A stretch of DNA of 64,000 nucleotides from JAPLMW01 sp964619675. Lineage in GTDB: Bacteria; Planctomycetota; Phycisphaerae; Sedimentisphaerales; UBA12454. Location of the stretch: assembly GCA_964619675.1 (NCBI GenBank), contig CAZUEO010000004.1:1-64000 (forward strand). Reading direction: 5' to 3'. Each line of letters begins with the position of its first letter. Position 1 is the stretch's first letter. The notes below the pieces were generated by a model that worked only from the letters and a program-made list of their open reading frames with translations, ran no database searches and was not told where the DNA came from. The position numbers and the translations under genes are program-made. Positions 27,617 to 36,123 of the stretch are shown here, piece after piece.

Positions 27617-27690
27617 GTCCCCGTAGCTCAATTGGATAGAGCGTTGGCCTCCGAAGCCAAAGGTTGCAGGTTCGAGTCCCGCCGGGGACG
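27617..27690 (+). tRNA. tRNA-Arg (CCG)
   Basis: Acceptor GUCCCCG/CGGGGAC, anticodon stem UUGGC/GCCAA with loop CUCCGAA, anticodon CCG reading CGG. The T stem GCAGG/CCCGC has an A-C mismatch in its middle pair, unlike the perfect T stem of the tRNA-Arg 300 nt upstream. CCA is not encoded. Confidence 0.92.
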
Positions 27691-27814
27691 CTTTGTTATA
27701 GCTGCCCGCAAGTGGCGACGGCTAAACGACTTTCAAAGGGAATTTCTTGACTTTTGAAATTGGGATTGTTAGTCTTATGTCTTTAATTTATAAACATTTG
27801 TGAAAGATAAATAA

Positions 27815-28777
27815 GTGAGAGTATTATCAGGCATTCAGCCATCGGGCAGATTGCATATCGGCAATTACTTCGGCGCTATGCGCCAGCACCTGCAGTTACA
27901 GGCTGAAAACGAAGGATTCTATTTTATAGCAGATTACCACGCCATGACCAGCGGGCCAAAGCCTGATGATTTAAGACAAAATAAATTAGCGGTCGCTATG
28001 GATTACCTTGCGCTCGGCCTGGATACGAATAAAACAGTTTTCTGGTGTCAGTCTGATGTGCCCCAGGTTACGGAGCTTTGCTGGATTCTGTCTTGTATAA
28101 CGCCAATGGGACTTTTGCAGAGATGCGTAAGCTATAAAGAAAAAATCTCGCAGGGCGTCAGCGCCAATCACGGCCTGTTTGCATATCCTGTTCTGCAGGC
28201 CGCTGATATCCTGATTTTCGACAGCAATCTTGTACCCGTCGGCGCCGACCAGAAGCAGCACATCGAAGTTACAAGGGACATCGCGGGCTATTTCAACAAT
28301 ACCTACGGCCAGGTTTTCGTTATTCCAAAAGAGTATATTCTCGAATCGGTAGCGGTTGTGCCGGGTATCGATGGCAGGAAAATGAGCAAAAGCTATGATA
28401 ATACCATTGAGATTTTTGAGCAGGAGAAGACCGTCAGGAAAAAAGTGATGAGCATCGTTACGGATTCTACTCCTGTCGAGGCGCCGAAGAATCCGGACAA
28501 ATGCAACGTTTTTGCATTATTAAAGCTTATCGCCTCAAGCCAAGAGCTGGTAGATTGGGAAGCCAAGTACCGGCAGGGCGGCGTTGGTTACGGACAGGCC
28601 AAGAAAAGACTGGCCGAGCTTTTAATCGAATATTTCAAACCTTACAGGGAAAAAAGGGCCGAGCTTGAGAAAAATATCGATTATGTGCGGAAGGTCCTGC
28701 ACGAAGGCGCTCAAAAGGCCCGGGCTGTGGCCCAAAAGACTCTCAGTCGGGCGAGAAAAGCAGTGGGAATAGATTGA
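27815..28777 (+). CDS. trpS: Tryptophanyl-tRNA synthetase
   Basis: 320 residues, normal length. Class I signatures GRLHIGNY (HIGH) and GRKMSKS (KMSKS) are present, along with the PVGADQKQHIE loop that binds tryptophanyl adenylate. The start is GTG at 27815, with only a weak GAAAG upstream; the protein begins right at the conserved RVLSGIQPSG, so no later start is possible. The stop overlaps the scpA start (TGATG). Confidence 0.96.
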   Translation: MRVLSGIQPSGRLHIGNYFGAMRQHLQLQAENEGFYFIADYHAMTSGPKPDDLRQNKLAVAMDYLALGLDTNKTVFWCQSDVPQVTELCWILSCITPMGLLQRCVSYKEKISQGVSANHGLFAYPVLQAADILIFDSNLVPVGADQKQHIEVTRDIAGYFNNTYGQVFVIPKEYILESVAVVPGIDGRKMSKSYDNTIEIFEQEKTVRKKVMSIVTDSTPVEAPKNPDKCNVFALLKLIASSQELVDWEAKYRQGGVGYGQAKKRLAELLIEYFKPYREKRAELEKNIDYVRKVLHEGAQKARAVAQKTLSRARKAVGID

Positions 28778-29754
28778 TGTCGGAATACAGGGTAAATCTT
28801 GATATATTTTCAGGACCTCTCGATTTGCTGCTTTATCTGGTTCGCAGGGAAGAGGTCGATATATATGATATACCGATAGCGAGAATTACCGAGGAGTATA
28901 TACGTCATGTTGAGATGCTCAAGATGCTCGATGTCGAACTGGCGGGTGGGTTTCTTGTGATGGCAGCGACGCTGATGGAGGTAAAATCTGCGATGCTGCT
29001 GCCTGCCGATGAGCTTGAAGCGCTTGCAGACGAGCAGGGCGACCCGCGGGCCGAGCTTATCAGGCAGCTGCTTGAGTATAAAAAATTCAAGGATGCTGCG
29101 AACCTTCTGAAAAATTCCGCAGAGAGTCAGGAGCAAAAATTTGGCCGCAGCGACAGTATTATTGCGGGTCTGGCAGGCAGCAGCGAACCTGAGCTTGATA
29201 TCGACCAGTTGAGCGTATGGGATTTGCTTGGCGCCTTCGATTCGATAATGAGGGCGACCGGCGGTATGATGGATATCAGCCATATTATGGATGATACGCC
29301 GATTGACCTTTATCAGATTGAAATACTTCACCATCTGCAGACCGAGGGGGCAATGAGTTTTGAAAGGATTTTTACTGATAAGAAAAACAGGATGGTTATG
29401 GTAGGACTGTTTCTTGCGGTGCTTGAGCTTGCAAGGGAAAGGCTCATAACCGCAGAGCAGGCGAAGTCGGATATGCCGATTTACCTGCGGGCGCTAACAG
29501 ACGAGCCTGCCGAGCAGGCGGTGCATAATGCCATTGTTACGCAAGCTGAACAGAAAACCGGCGTGGACGATTATCAGCGAAAAGACACTATTGGTATAAA
29601 GACAATAGAAGACAAGCAAACCGGCAGGCCGCCGCCGGTGCCGATTGAGGAAATCGCAGCCGAATCACCTGCCGATATCCCTTTGCAAGTCGAGCGAAAG
29701 CAAGGGCTTAATGATGAAAACCCCGCTCCGGGGCCCGAAGATAATAGCGGCTAA
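28777..29754 (+). CDS. scpA: Segregation and condensation protein A
   Basis: 325 residues from ATG 28777, which shares one base with the trpS stop. The N-terminal FSGPLDLLLYLVRREEVDIYDIPI and FLVMAATLMEVKSAMLL are the ScpA kleisin hallmarks. The C-terminal winged-helix region (about 185-240) is followed by an ~80-residue Pro/Glu-rich tail not found in typical ScpA (about 250 residues). ScpA bridges the SMC heads in chromosome compaction. Its partner scpB is not next to it; trxA follows instead. Confidence 0.93.
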   Translation: MSEYRVNLDIFSGPLDLLLYLVRREEVDIYDIPIARITEEYIRHVEMLKMLDVELAGGFLVMAATLMEVKSAMLLPADELEALADEQGDPRAELIRQLLEYKKFKDAANLLKNSAESQEQKFGRSDSIIAGLAGSSEPELDIDQLSVWDLLGAFDSIMRATGGMMDISHIMDDTPIDLYQIEILHHLQTEGAMSFERIFTDKKNRMVMVGLFLAVLELARERLITAEQAKSDMPIYLRALTDEPAEQAVHNAIVTQAEQKTGVDDYQRKDTIGIKTIEDKQTGRPPPVPIEEIAAESPADIPLQVERKQGLNDENPAPGPEDNSG

Positions 29755-29840
29755 TATAGTTTGACATTTGTCAGGAATATAATATAAATAGAGTTCTGAT
29801 TTCAAGACAGGAACATATTGAGCTATAGAAAGGACTTAAA

Positions 29841-30170
29841 ATGGCAGCGAATGTGACCGAACTGACAGATACCCAATTTGACGATATAGTGCATAACAGT
29901 TCAGAGCCTGTGCTGGTGGATTTCTGGGCTCCCTGGTGCGGCCCGTGTAAGATGCAAACACCTGTCATTAAGGAAATTGCCGACGAGTATGTGGGTAAGG
30001 CAAAAATCTGCGAGTTGAATACCGACGAGCATCAGGAAGCGGCTATCGAATTTGGTATTAATGCTATCCCCACCGTGATTCTTTTTAATAAGGGCCAAAT
30101 AGCAAAAAAGTGGGTGGGTCTGGTGAGCAAAGCTAATGTCTCTGATGCGATTGATGAACTGCTTGGCTGA
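29841..30170 (+). CDS. trxA: Thioredoxin
   Basis: 109 residues with the active site WAPWCGPCKM, the cis-Pro loop NAIPTVILF and no signal peptide. GAAAGGA precedes the ATG. General cytoplasmic disulfide reductase; the 86-nt gap after scpA suggests its own promoter. Confidence 0.96.
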   Translation: MAANVTELTDTQFDDIVHNSSEPVLVDFWAPWCGPCKMQTPVIKEIADEYVGKAKICELNTDEHQEAAIEFGINAIPTVILFNKGQIAKKWVGLVSKANVSDAIDELLG

Positions 30171-30229
30171 GCACTGTTTGTCCGAATAAGCCTGGCGGAC
30201 TTTTTTCGCTTTTTTTTCAGATAATTTCT

Positions 30230-32020
30230 ATGCTCAAAAGAACTCATAACTGCGGACAATTGCGTGCTTCTGATACGGGTATTAGCGTGAGTCTTTGCGG
30301 CTGGGTGGATTCTTATCGCGACCACGGCAATCTTGTATTTATAGATTTACGGGACAGGTACGGCCTGACCCAGCTTGTATTCAATCCGCAGGCGCAGCCC
30401 GAGATGCATAAACTTTCACGGCAGTTGCGCTGCGAATGGGTAGTAGCTGCAAGCGGTGCCGTGCGAATACGGGGCGAAGGGCTGACAAACCCGAAGCTGC
30501 CGACAGGTGAGATTGAAGTCCTGATAGATAAACTTGAAATACTTAACACTGCCGAGACTCCGCCGTTTGAGATTGCCGATGCTCAGAGCGTGGACGAGGA
30601 ATTAAGGCTTAAATACCGCTATATTGACCTCAGGCAGCCGCAGATGCAGCGGCGGCTCGAGATTCGCCACAGGACTGCGAAGATAACGCGTGATTTTTTT
30701 GACAGTGAGGGCTTCTGGGAGATTGAGACACCGTTTCTGGGTAAAAGTACGCCGGAAGGAGCGAGAGATTTTCTTGTGCCAAGCAGGCTTTGCAGCGGAT
30801 ATTTTTATGCCTTGCCGCAGTCGCCGCAGCTTTTCAAGCAGGTGTTGATGGTAAGCGGTGTTGACAGGTATTTTCAGATTGTCCGCTGCTTCAGGGATGA
30901 AGACCCGCGGGCAGACAGGCAGGCTGAATTTACGCAGATTGATGTCGAGATGAGTTTTGTCCAAAGCGACGATGTGATTGACGTCAATGAACGCCTGATT
31001 GCCAGGATTTTCAAAGAGATACTCGGTGTTGACGTAAAAGTGCCGATAAAAAGAATGAGCTATCAGCAGGCGATGGATGAATACGGCGTTGACAGGCCTG
31101 ATTTGCGGTTCGAGATGAAATTGAGGGATATTTCTGATATTGCGGCTCAATGTCAGTTTAAAGTTTTTACCGATACGACAGCTAAAGGCGGCGTCGTGAA
31201 GGGTCTTTGTGCGGTCGGAGGCGGCGCAAAATTTTCCCGCAGCGATATAGACAAAACTTTTACGAACTTTGTCGCTGATTATGGGGCAAAAGGTCTTGCG
31301 TGGTTTAAGATTGTTGTCGATGAACAAACAAAAAAACCGGACTTGTCGAGCAATATCGCAAAATTTTTCACACCGCAACAAAGGCAGCAGATAATTGAAA
31401 GGTTCGGTGCAAAACCAGATGATTTACTGCTGTTCGTTGCCGATAAGCCAGCAGCGGCGAATAAAGCCCTTGCGCCGCTTCGCATCAGGCTGGGCAGGGA
31501 ACTTAAACTAATTGACGAAAATCGCTATGAATTTGTCTGGGTGGTGGATTTTCCGCTTTTTGAATGGAACGAGCAGGAAAACAGATTCGATTCTCTGCAT
31601 CATCCCTTTACGGCACCTGTGCCGCAGGATATTGGAAAGCTCGATACTGACCCTGCTTCAGCCAGGTCGCAGGCTTATGATATTGTCGTCAACGGCTCGG
31701 AAATCGGCGGAGGCAGCGTTCGTATTCATCAGCCGCAGATTCAGGCCAAGGTTTTTGACCTGCTCAAGATTACGCGCAAGCAGGCCCAGAAAAGGTTCGG
31801 ATTTTTCCTTCAGGCTCTAAGGTTCGGCGCGCCGCCGCACGGCGGAATTGCCTTCGGCCTTGACAGGCTGATTATGCTCCTGACAAAAACAGATAATATC
31901 CGTGACGTCATCGCATTTCCGAAAACTCAGAAGGGGCAGTGTTTGTTGACCGGCGCCCCGGGCGAAGTTGAGCAGGGACAGCTTGATGAGCTGAATCTGA
32001 GGGTCCAGACACATCATTGA
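30230..32020 (+). CDS. aspS: Aspartyl-tRNA synthetase
   Basis: 596 residues of class II synthetase of the bacterial type: anticodon-binding OB fold (about 1-110; GWVDSYRDHGNLVFIDLRDR), motif 2 FRDEDPRADRQ, a large GAD insert (about 290-420) and motif 3 GAPPHGGIAFGLDRL. It starts 59 nt after trxA. Whether it discriminates tRNA-Asn cannot be told without a comparison of the anticodon-binding residues and a check for gatCAB elsewhere. Confidence 0.96.
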   Translation: MLKRTHNCGQLRASDTGISVSLCGWVDSYRDHGNLVFIDLRDRYGLTQLVFNPQAQPEMHKLSRQLRCEWVVAASGAVRIRGEGLTNPKLPTGEIEVLIDKLEILNTAETPPFEIADAQSVDEELRLKYRYIDLRQPQMQRRLEIRHRTAKITRDFFDSEGFWEIETPFLGKSTPEGARDFLVPSRLCSGYFYALPQSPQLFKQVLMVSGVDRYFQIVRCFRDEDPRADRQAEFTQIDVEMSFVQSDDVIDVNERLIARIFKEILGVDVKVPIKRMSYQQAMDEYGVDRPDLRFEMKLRDISDIAAQCQFKVFTDTTAKGGVVKGLCAVGGGAKFSRSDIDKTFTNFVADYGAKGLAWFKIVVDEQTKKPDLSSNIAKFFTPQQRQQIIERFGAKPDDLLLFVADKPAAANKALAPLRIRLGRELKLIDENRYEFVWVVDFPLFEWNEQENRFDSLHHPFTAPVPQDIGKLDTDPASARSQAYDIVVNGSEIGGGSVRIHQPQIQAKVFDLLKITRKQAQKRFGFFLQALRFGAPPHGGIAFGLDRLIMLLTKTDNIRDVIAFPKTQKGQCLLTGAPGEVEQGQLDELNLRVQTHH

Positions 32021-32061
32021 AAATTTTTTGTTAAGGTCTTTTGTTGTATGATTATTGAGCC

Positions 32062-33660
32062 GTGAGTGAGATAATAAAAAAAATCCGGCAGTTTTTGAAA
32101 TCTCTGCGTCCCGTTTCTCTTGCCGGCAAATGCAGACTCCTTTTCGGAACGGCAATTTTACTTGTCCTGTTTATTGCATTGACGATACCGTATTTATGGA
32201 TGGGCAAATTAACTGAAAAGGCCGTCCTCGATTCCGGCAGGGCAGTTGTAAACACTGTCTATGAAAGACACTTCAGACTTGGTGATGCAAACGAGAAGGG
32301 GCACGCCATGCTCGAAGAAAGCGGCGCAACAAAACAAGCGCAGTCGAGCAGAGTAAAGTGGCTCAGATTCAACCAGTCGCAGCAGGAGTGGGAAAAACAG
32401 CTCTCAAAAAGGCAAAACGAAACAATCGAGCAGCTCAAACAGTCCGACAGGATTAATGAGTTTGCCTGGGCGGAAAAGATTAAAGGTTTTTCTGAAACGA
32501 CTTATATCAATGTGGTTCGTACCAATAAAAAGTGCCTTGCCTGCCACAGCGCCGAAGGCTCCGCACCTGTTTTCAGTCTTGCTGAACCGGTTGGTGCGAT
32601 TCTCGTACAGATGCCAGGCAGAGAAACCAGCAGAACACTGCTTTTTAATTGGATTTGTGTTATTACTGCCGGTCTTTTTGCGGGTGCAGGTGCGATAGTT
32701 GCTTTTTATATAATTGCTCAAAGACTGATTTTGAGTCCTATCAGGCAGTTGCGGGCGATCGTTGACAACGTTTCGCAGGGCAATCTCGACGTTCGATGCG
32801 GCATAAAAACAAAAGATGAATTTGAAAAGCTCGGCGATGCACTCAATACAATGCTCAATAGTCTGGTTGAAGGTCAGGAAAAGCTTCGCCAGGCCAACAA
32901 GCAGCTTGATACCAAGATTACGGAGCTTTCCGAAAGAAATATCGAGCTTTTCAGGGCCAACAAGCTCAAGGGCGAGTTTTTGGCAAATATGTCGCATGAG
33001 TTTCGCACGCCGTTGAATGCCATTCTGGGTTTTGCCGAGATTCTGCGAGAAAAGGGAGCCGAAGATGTCGCAAAAAGCAAACGCTATGCCGAGAACATCA
33101 CTACCAGCGGCAGAAGCCTGCTCAATATGATAAACGACCTGCTCGAGCTTGCGAAGGCCGAATCAGGCAAAATTGAGGTGCATATCGACAAAACGAGCAT
33201 TCCGGAACTGTGCCGCGGGCTGGTGGCTTTCTTTTCACCTCTTACTGAAAAACAAAAAGTGAAGGTGCGTCTTACGGTTAATGAAGATATTCCCGTAATA
33301 AAAACCGACGCGGGCAAGGTTCAGCAGATACTGTATAATCTTCTCAGCAACGCCGTGAAATTTACGCCTAAGAACGGCAAAATCGAGATAAAGGCCTTTT
33401 TGCCCGACGACCAGACCATCAGGGTTTCTGTTTCGGATACCGGACCGGGAGTTGCCGAGGCCGATAAGGAGAAGATTTTCGAAAAGTTCAGGCAGCTCGA
33501 CGGCTCTTTGACAAGAAACCAGGCTGGCACAGGTCTGGGCCTTGCCATAAGTATTGAGCTTGCCAAGCTGCTTTCCGGCAAAATTGGTCTTGAAAGCAAG
33601 CCCGGCGAGGGTGCTACTTTCTGGCTCGATTTGCCGATTGTCAGGGCACAAGAGGAATAA
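32062..33660 (+). CDS. Sensor histidine kinase with periplasmic c-type haem motif
   Basis: 532 residues, start GTG at 32062. A membrane helix near 26-48 is followed by a periplasmic Tll0287-like (DUF3365) domain containing one CLACH haem-attachment motif (Cys158, Cys161, His162). A second membrane helix (about 195-220), a HAMP domain (about 220-272), a short coiled coil, HisKA with the phospho-acceptor in MSHEFRTPLNA (His312), and HATPase (NLLSNAVKF, DTGPGV, GTGLGLAIS) follow. A haem-bearing periplasmic sensor suggests detection of redox state, oxygen or NO. No response regulator gene is adjacent; priA follows 12 nt later. Confidence 0.9.
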   Translation: MSEIIKKIRQFLKSLRPVSLAGKCRLLFGTAILLVLFIALTIPYLWMGKLTEKAVLDSGRAVVNTVYERHFRLGDANEKGHAMLEESGATKQAQSSRVKWLRFNQSQQEWEKQLSKRQNETIEQLKQSDRINEFAWAEKIKGFSETTYINVVRTNKKCLACHSAEGSAPVFSLAEPVGAILVQMPGRETSRTLLFNWICVITAGLFAGAGAIVAFYIIAQRLILSPIRQLRAIVDNVSQGNLDVRCGIKTKDEFEKLGDALNTMLNSLVEGQEKLRQANKQLDTKITELSERNIELFRANKLKGEFLANMSHEFRTPLNAILGFAEILREKGAEDVAKSKRYAENITTSGRSLLNMINDLLELAKAESGKIEVHIDKTSIPELCRGLVAFFSPLTEKQKVKVRLTVNEDIPVIKTDAGKVQQILYNLLSNAVKFTPKNGKIEIKAFLPDDQTIRVSVSDTGPGVAEADKEKIFEKFRQLDGSLTRNQAGTGLGLAISIELAKLLSGKIGLESKPGEGATFWLDLPIVRAQEE

Positions 33661-33672
33661 TTTTAAAGCTAA

Positions 33673-36006
33673 ATGGTGTTTTCTCCGCAAAACAGTCTGT
33701 TTGACATTTCACAAGACAAGAAAATCCCGTGCAGCAGGATTGTAACTGTCGCTGTAGATACCGGCGTTGATAATGTTTTTGATTATCTTCTGCCCGACCG
33801 GTTAGGTGATGTTCAGCCCGGCCGGCGAATCGAAGTGCCTTTCGGCAGGGCGGACAAACTTACAACGGGGTTCTGCATTGAGGTAAAAAGTGCCGGGACG
33901 GAAATACCGAAAAGAAAGCTGAAATTTGTAAAAAAAATACTTGATGCAGAGCCTCTGCTCGATGGCAGACAGCTTGAGTTTGGCAAATGGATAAGCGATT
34001 TTTACGTTTGTCCGCTTGGACAGGTTTTGAGCGCTATGGTGCCCGCTGCCGTCAAGAAAAGCGCAGGCGTAAAAAAACTCAAACATGTTTTTCTCGCAGC
34101 CAGCGAGAAAAACATTGATAAACTGCGCAGCAAAAAACAAAAGCAGATTATCCAGGCCATGAAAGACAGTGATGCTCTTGATGCCGAATCGGCGGTTGAG
34201 CTAAAAGGCCTTCTTGAGCGGTTAAAAATAGGTCAATCGCCTTTAAACAGGCTTGTGCAGGCAGGCATCGTCAAATTAACAAGTCGGACTTTCCTGCGCC
34301 AGCTGCCGGTTGTCCCGAAGGGTTTATTACTAAAAACATCTGAAGTTATATTAAACAATGACCAGCAGAAGGTTTTAGCTGAGATTGAAGAGAGGATGAA
34401 TTCCGGCGATTTTTCTGTTGTACTTCTGCATGGGGTAACCGACAGCGGAAAAACAGAGGTATATATCAGGGCCATTGAAAAGGCTGTCGAAAGAGGCAAA
34501 AGTGCGATAGTGCTTTTGCCTGAAATTGCACTGACTGCCCAGACTGTTCAGCGTTTCAGCAGTAGATTTAAAAATATAGCCGTGATGCACTCACAGCTTA
34601 CCTCTTCGCAGCGAAATGCACAGTGGCAGAAGATAAAAACCACATCGCCGATAGTTGTTATTGGCGCAAGAAGCGCAATTTTTGCGCCGGTTGAAAACCC
34701 GGGAATAATCGTTGTTGATGAAGAACATGAGCCGAGCTATAAACAGGAGACGGTTCCCAGATATAACGGCAGGGACGCCGCGATAAAACTTGCCCAATTA
34801 TCGAATGCCGTCTGTGTTCTTGGCAGCGCAACTCCTTCGCTTGAAACGCTTTATAATTGCAGGATAAAAAAACATTTTGTGCGTCTTGTTCTGCCTAATC
34901 GCGTAATGGACCTTCCCAAACCGCAAATGAAGATTATCGATATGGCCGGGGAGCGTTTCGAAAGTCACGGCGTAAATCTTGTTAGCTCCCAGCTTCTGGC
35001 GGCATTAATGCAAACACTGCAGAGAAAAGAGCAGGCAATTCTGCTGCTCAATCGCAGGGGCTATAGCAATTTTATTTATTGTCCGAGCTGCAGATATTCG
35101 CTCAGATGTAAAAACTGTGATGTAACCCTGACATTTCATAAGACTGAAAAATATCAAAAGCCGGTGGAATTGAAAAATCGGCTCAAAGGCGGTTTTGCGG
35201 TATGTCATTATTGCCTTTCGCAAACGCTTGTTCCCAGAAATTGTCCGTTGTGCGGCAAAGCAGTTACGATGATTGGTCTCGGCTCGCAGCGGCTTGAAGA
35301 TGAGCTTAAGACAAAATTGCCTGAAGCTCGCGTTGTCAGGGTTGACAGCGACTCAATGCAGCACCACGACTATTACCGCCTGCTGGCGGATTTCGATGCA
35401 GGAATAATTGATGTTCTTGCAGGCACGCAGATTCTTGCAAAGGGACTGCATTTTCCGAATGTTACGCTTGTCGGGATAATAAGCGCAGATACATCGCTGC
35501 AGCTTCCCGATTTCCGCTCCAATGAGCGCACATATCAGCTTATCTGTCAGGTCGCTGGCAGGGCAGGCAGAAGCAGCAAGGGCGGTAGAGTGCTTATTCA
35601 GACATTTTTACCGAACCAGCCTGCTATCAAATTTGCAGTTAATGACGATTTTGAAGAATTTGTAAAAGAGGAGCTCAAGCACCGCCAGGCCTGTTTGCTG
35701 CCGCCGTTTGGCAGGGTAGCCCTGGTGCGAATGAGAGATGTAAAACACGATAGATTGATGAGAGCCACCGGCGCTGTTGCACAGCAGTTGAACGATATTA
35801 TTTCTTCACTCAGTCTGGATATAAAGCTTACCGGCCCGATGCCTGCCGTTATCGGGCGTATTCAGCGTTTTTATAGAATGCAGATTATCCTGCGGACCGG
35901 AAGTCCCGGTAACTTTACGGAGCTTTTCAGAAAGTTTCGCAGGCTTAAAATTCCGATCTCTACCACTGAAGTGCAGGTTGACGTTGACCCGGTGAATTTA
36001 TTGTAG
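33673..36006 (+). CDS. priA: Primosomal protein N' (replication restart helicase)
   Basis: 777 residues. The N-terminal 3'-DNA-end-binding domain (VDTGVDNVFDYLLP) leads into the helicase: Walker A VTDSGKTEVYI (Asp where most PriA have Gly), VDEEHEPSYKQ, GSATPSLE, and QVAGRAGRSSKGG. The zinc-binding insert has four Cys pairs (CPSC, CKNC, CHYC, CPLC) about residues 470-530. Reloads the replication machinery at collapsed forks. Confidence 0.96.
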   Translation: MVFSPQNSLFDISQDKKIPCSRIVTVAVDTGVDNVFDYLLPDRLGDVQPGRRIEVPFGRADKLTTGFCIEVKSAGTEIPKRKLKFVKKILDAEPLLDGRQLEFGKWISDFYVCPLGQVLSAMVPAAVKKSAGVKKLKHVFLAASEKNIDKLRSKKQKQIIQAMKDSDALDAESAVELKGLLERLKIGQSPLNRLVQAGIVKLTSRTFLRQLPVVPKGLLLKTSEVILNNDQQKVLAEIEERMNSGDFSVVLLHGVTDSGKTEVYIRAIEKAVERGKSAIVLLPEIALTAQTVQRFSSRFKNIAVMHSQLTSSQRNAQWQKIKTTSPIVVIGARSAIFAPVENPGIIVVDEEHEPSYKQETVPRYNGRDAAIKLAQLSNAVCVLGSATPSLETLYNCRIKKHFVRLVLPNRVMDLPKPQMKIIDMAGERFESHGVNLVSSQLLAALMQTLQRKEQAILLLNRRGYSNFIYCPSCRYSLRCKNCDVTLTFHKTEKYQKPVELKNRLKGGFAVCHYCLSQTLVPRNCPLCGKAVTMIGLGSQRLEDELKTKLPEARVVRVDSDSMQHHDYYRLLADFDAGIIDVLAGTQILAKGLHFPNVTLVGIISADTSLQLPDFRSNERTYQLICQVAGRAGRSSKGGRVLIQTFLPNQPAIKFAVNDDFEEFVKEELKHRQACLLPPFGRVALVRMRDVKHDRLMRATGAVAQQLNDIISSLSLDIKLTGPMPAVIGRIQRFYRMQIILRTGSPGNFTELFRKFRRLKIPISTTEVQVDVDPVNLL

Positions 36007-36047
36007 GTTGCAAAAATAATAGAAATTTTGTAGAATGACGTTTTTCC

Positions 36048-36123
36048 CGGGGTGTAGCTCAGCTTGGATTAGAGCGCTGCGTTCGGGACGCAGAGGTCGC
36101 TGGTTCAAATCCAGTCACCCCGA
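36048..36123 (+). tRNA. tRNA-Pro (CGG)
   Basis: Acceptor CGGGGUG/CACCCCG starting with C as usual for bacterial tRNA-Pro, anticodon stem CUGCG/CGCAG with loop UUCGGGA, anticodon CGG reading CCG, T stem GCUGG/CCAGU. CCA is not encoded. The last eight bases lie inside the 3' end of the opposite-strand aroDE gene. Confidence 0.95.

Noticed and set aside
30602..31381. 259-aa minus-strand ORF
   Set aside because: Antisense shadow of aspS; basic, patternless sequence.
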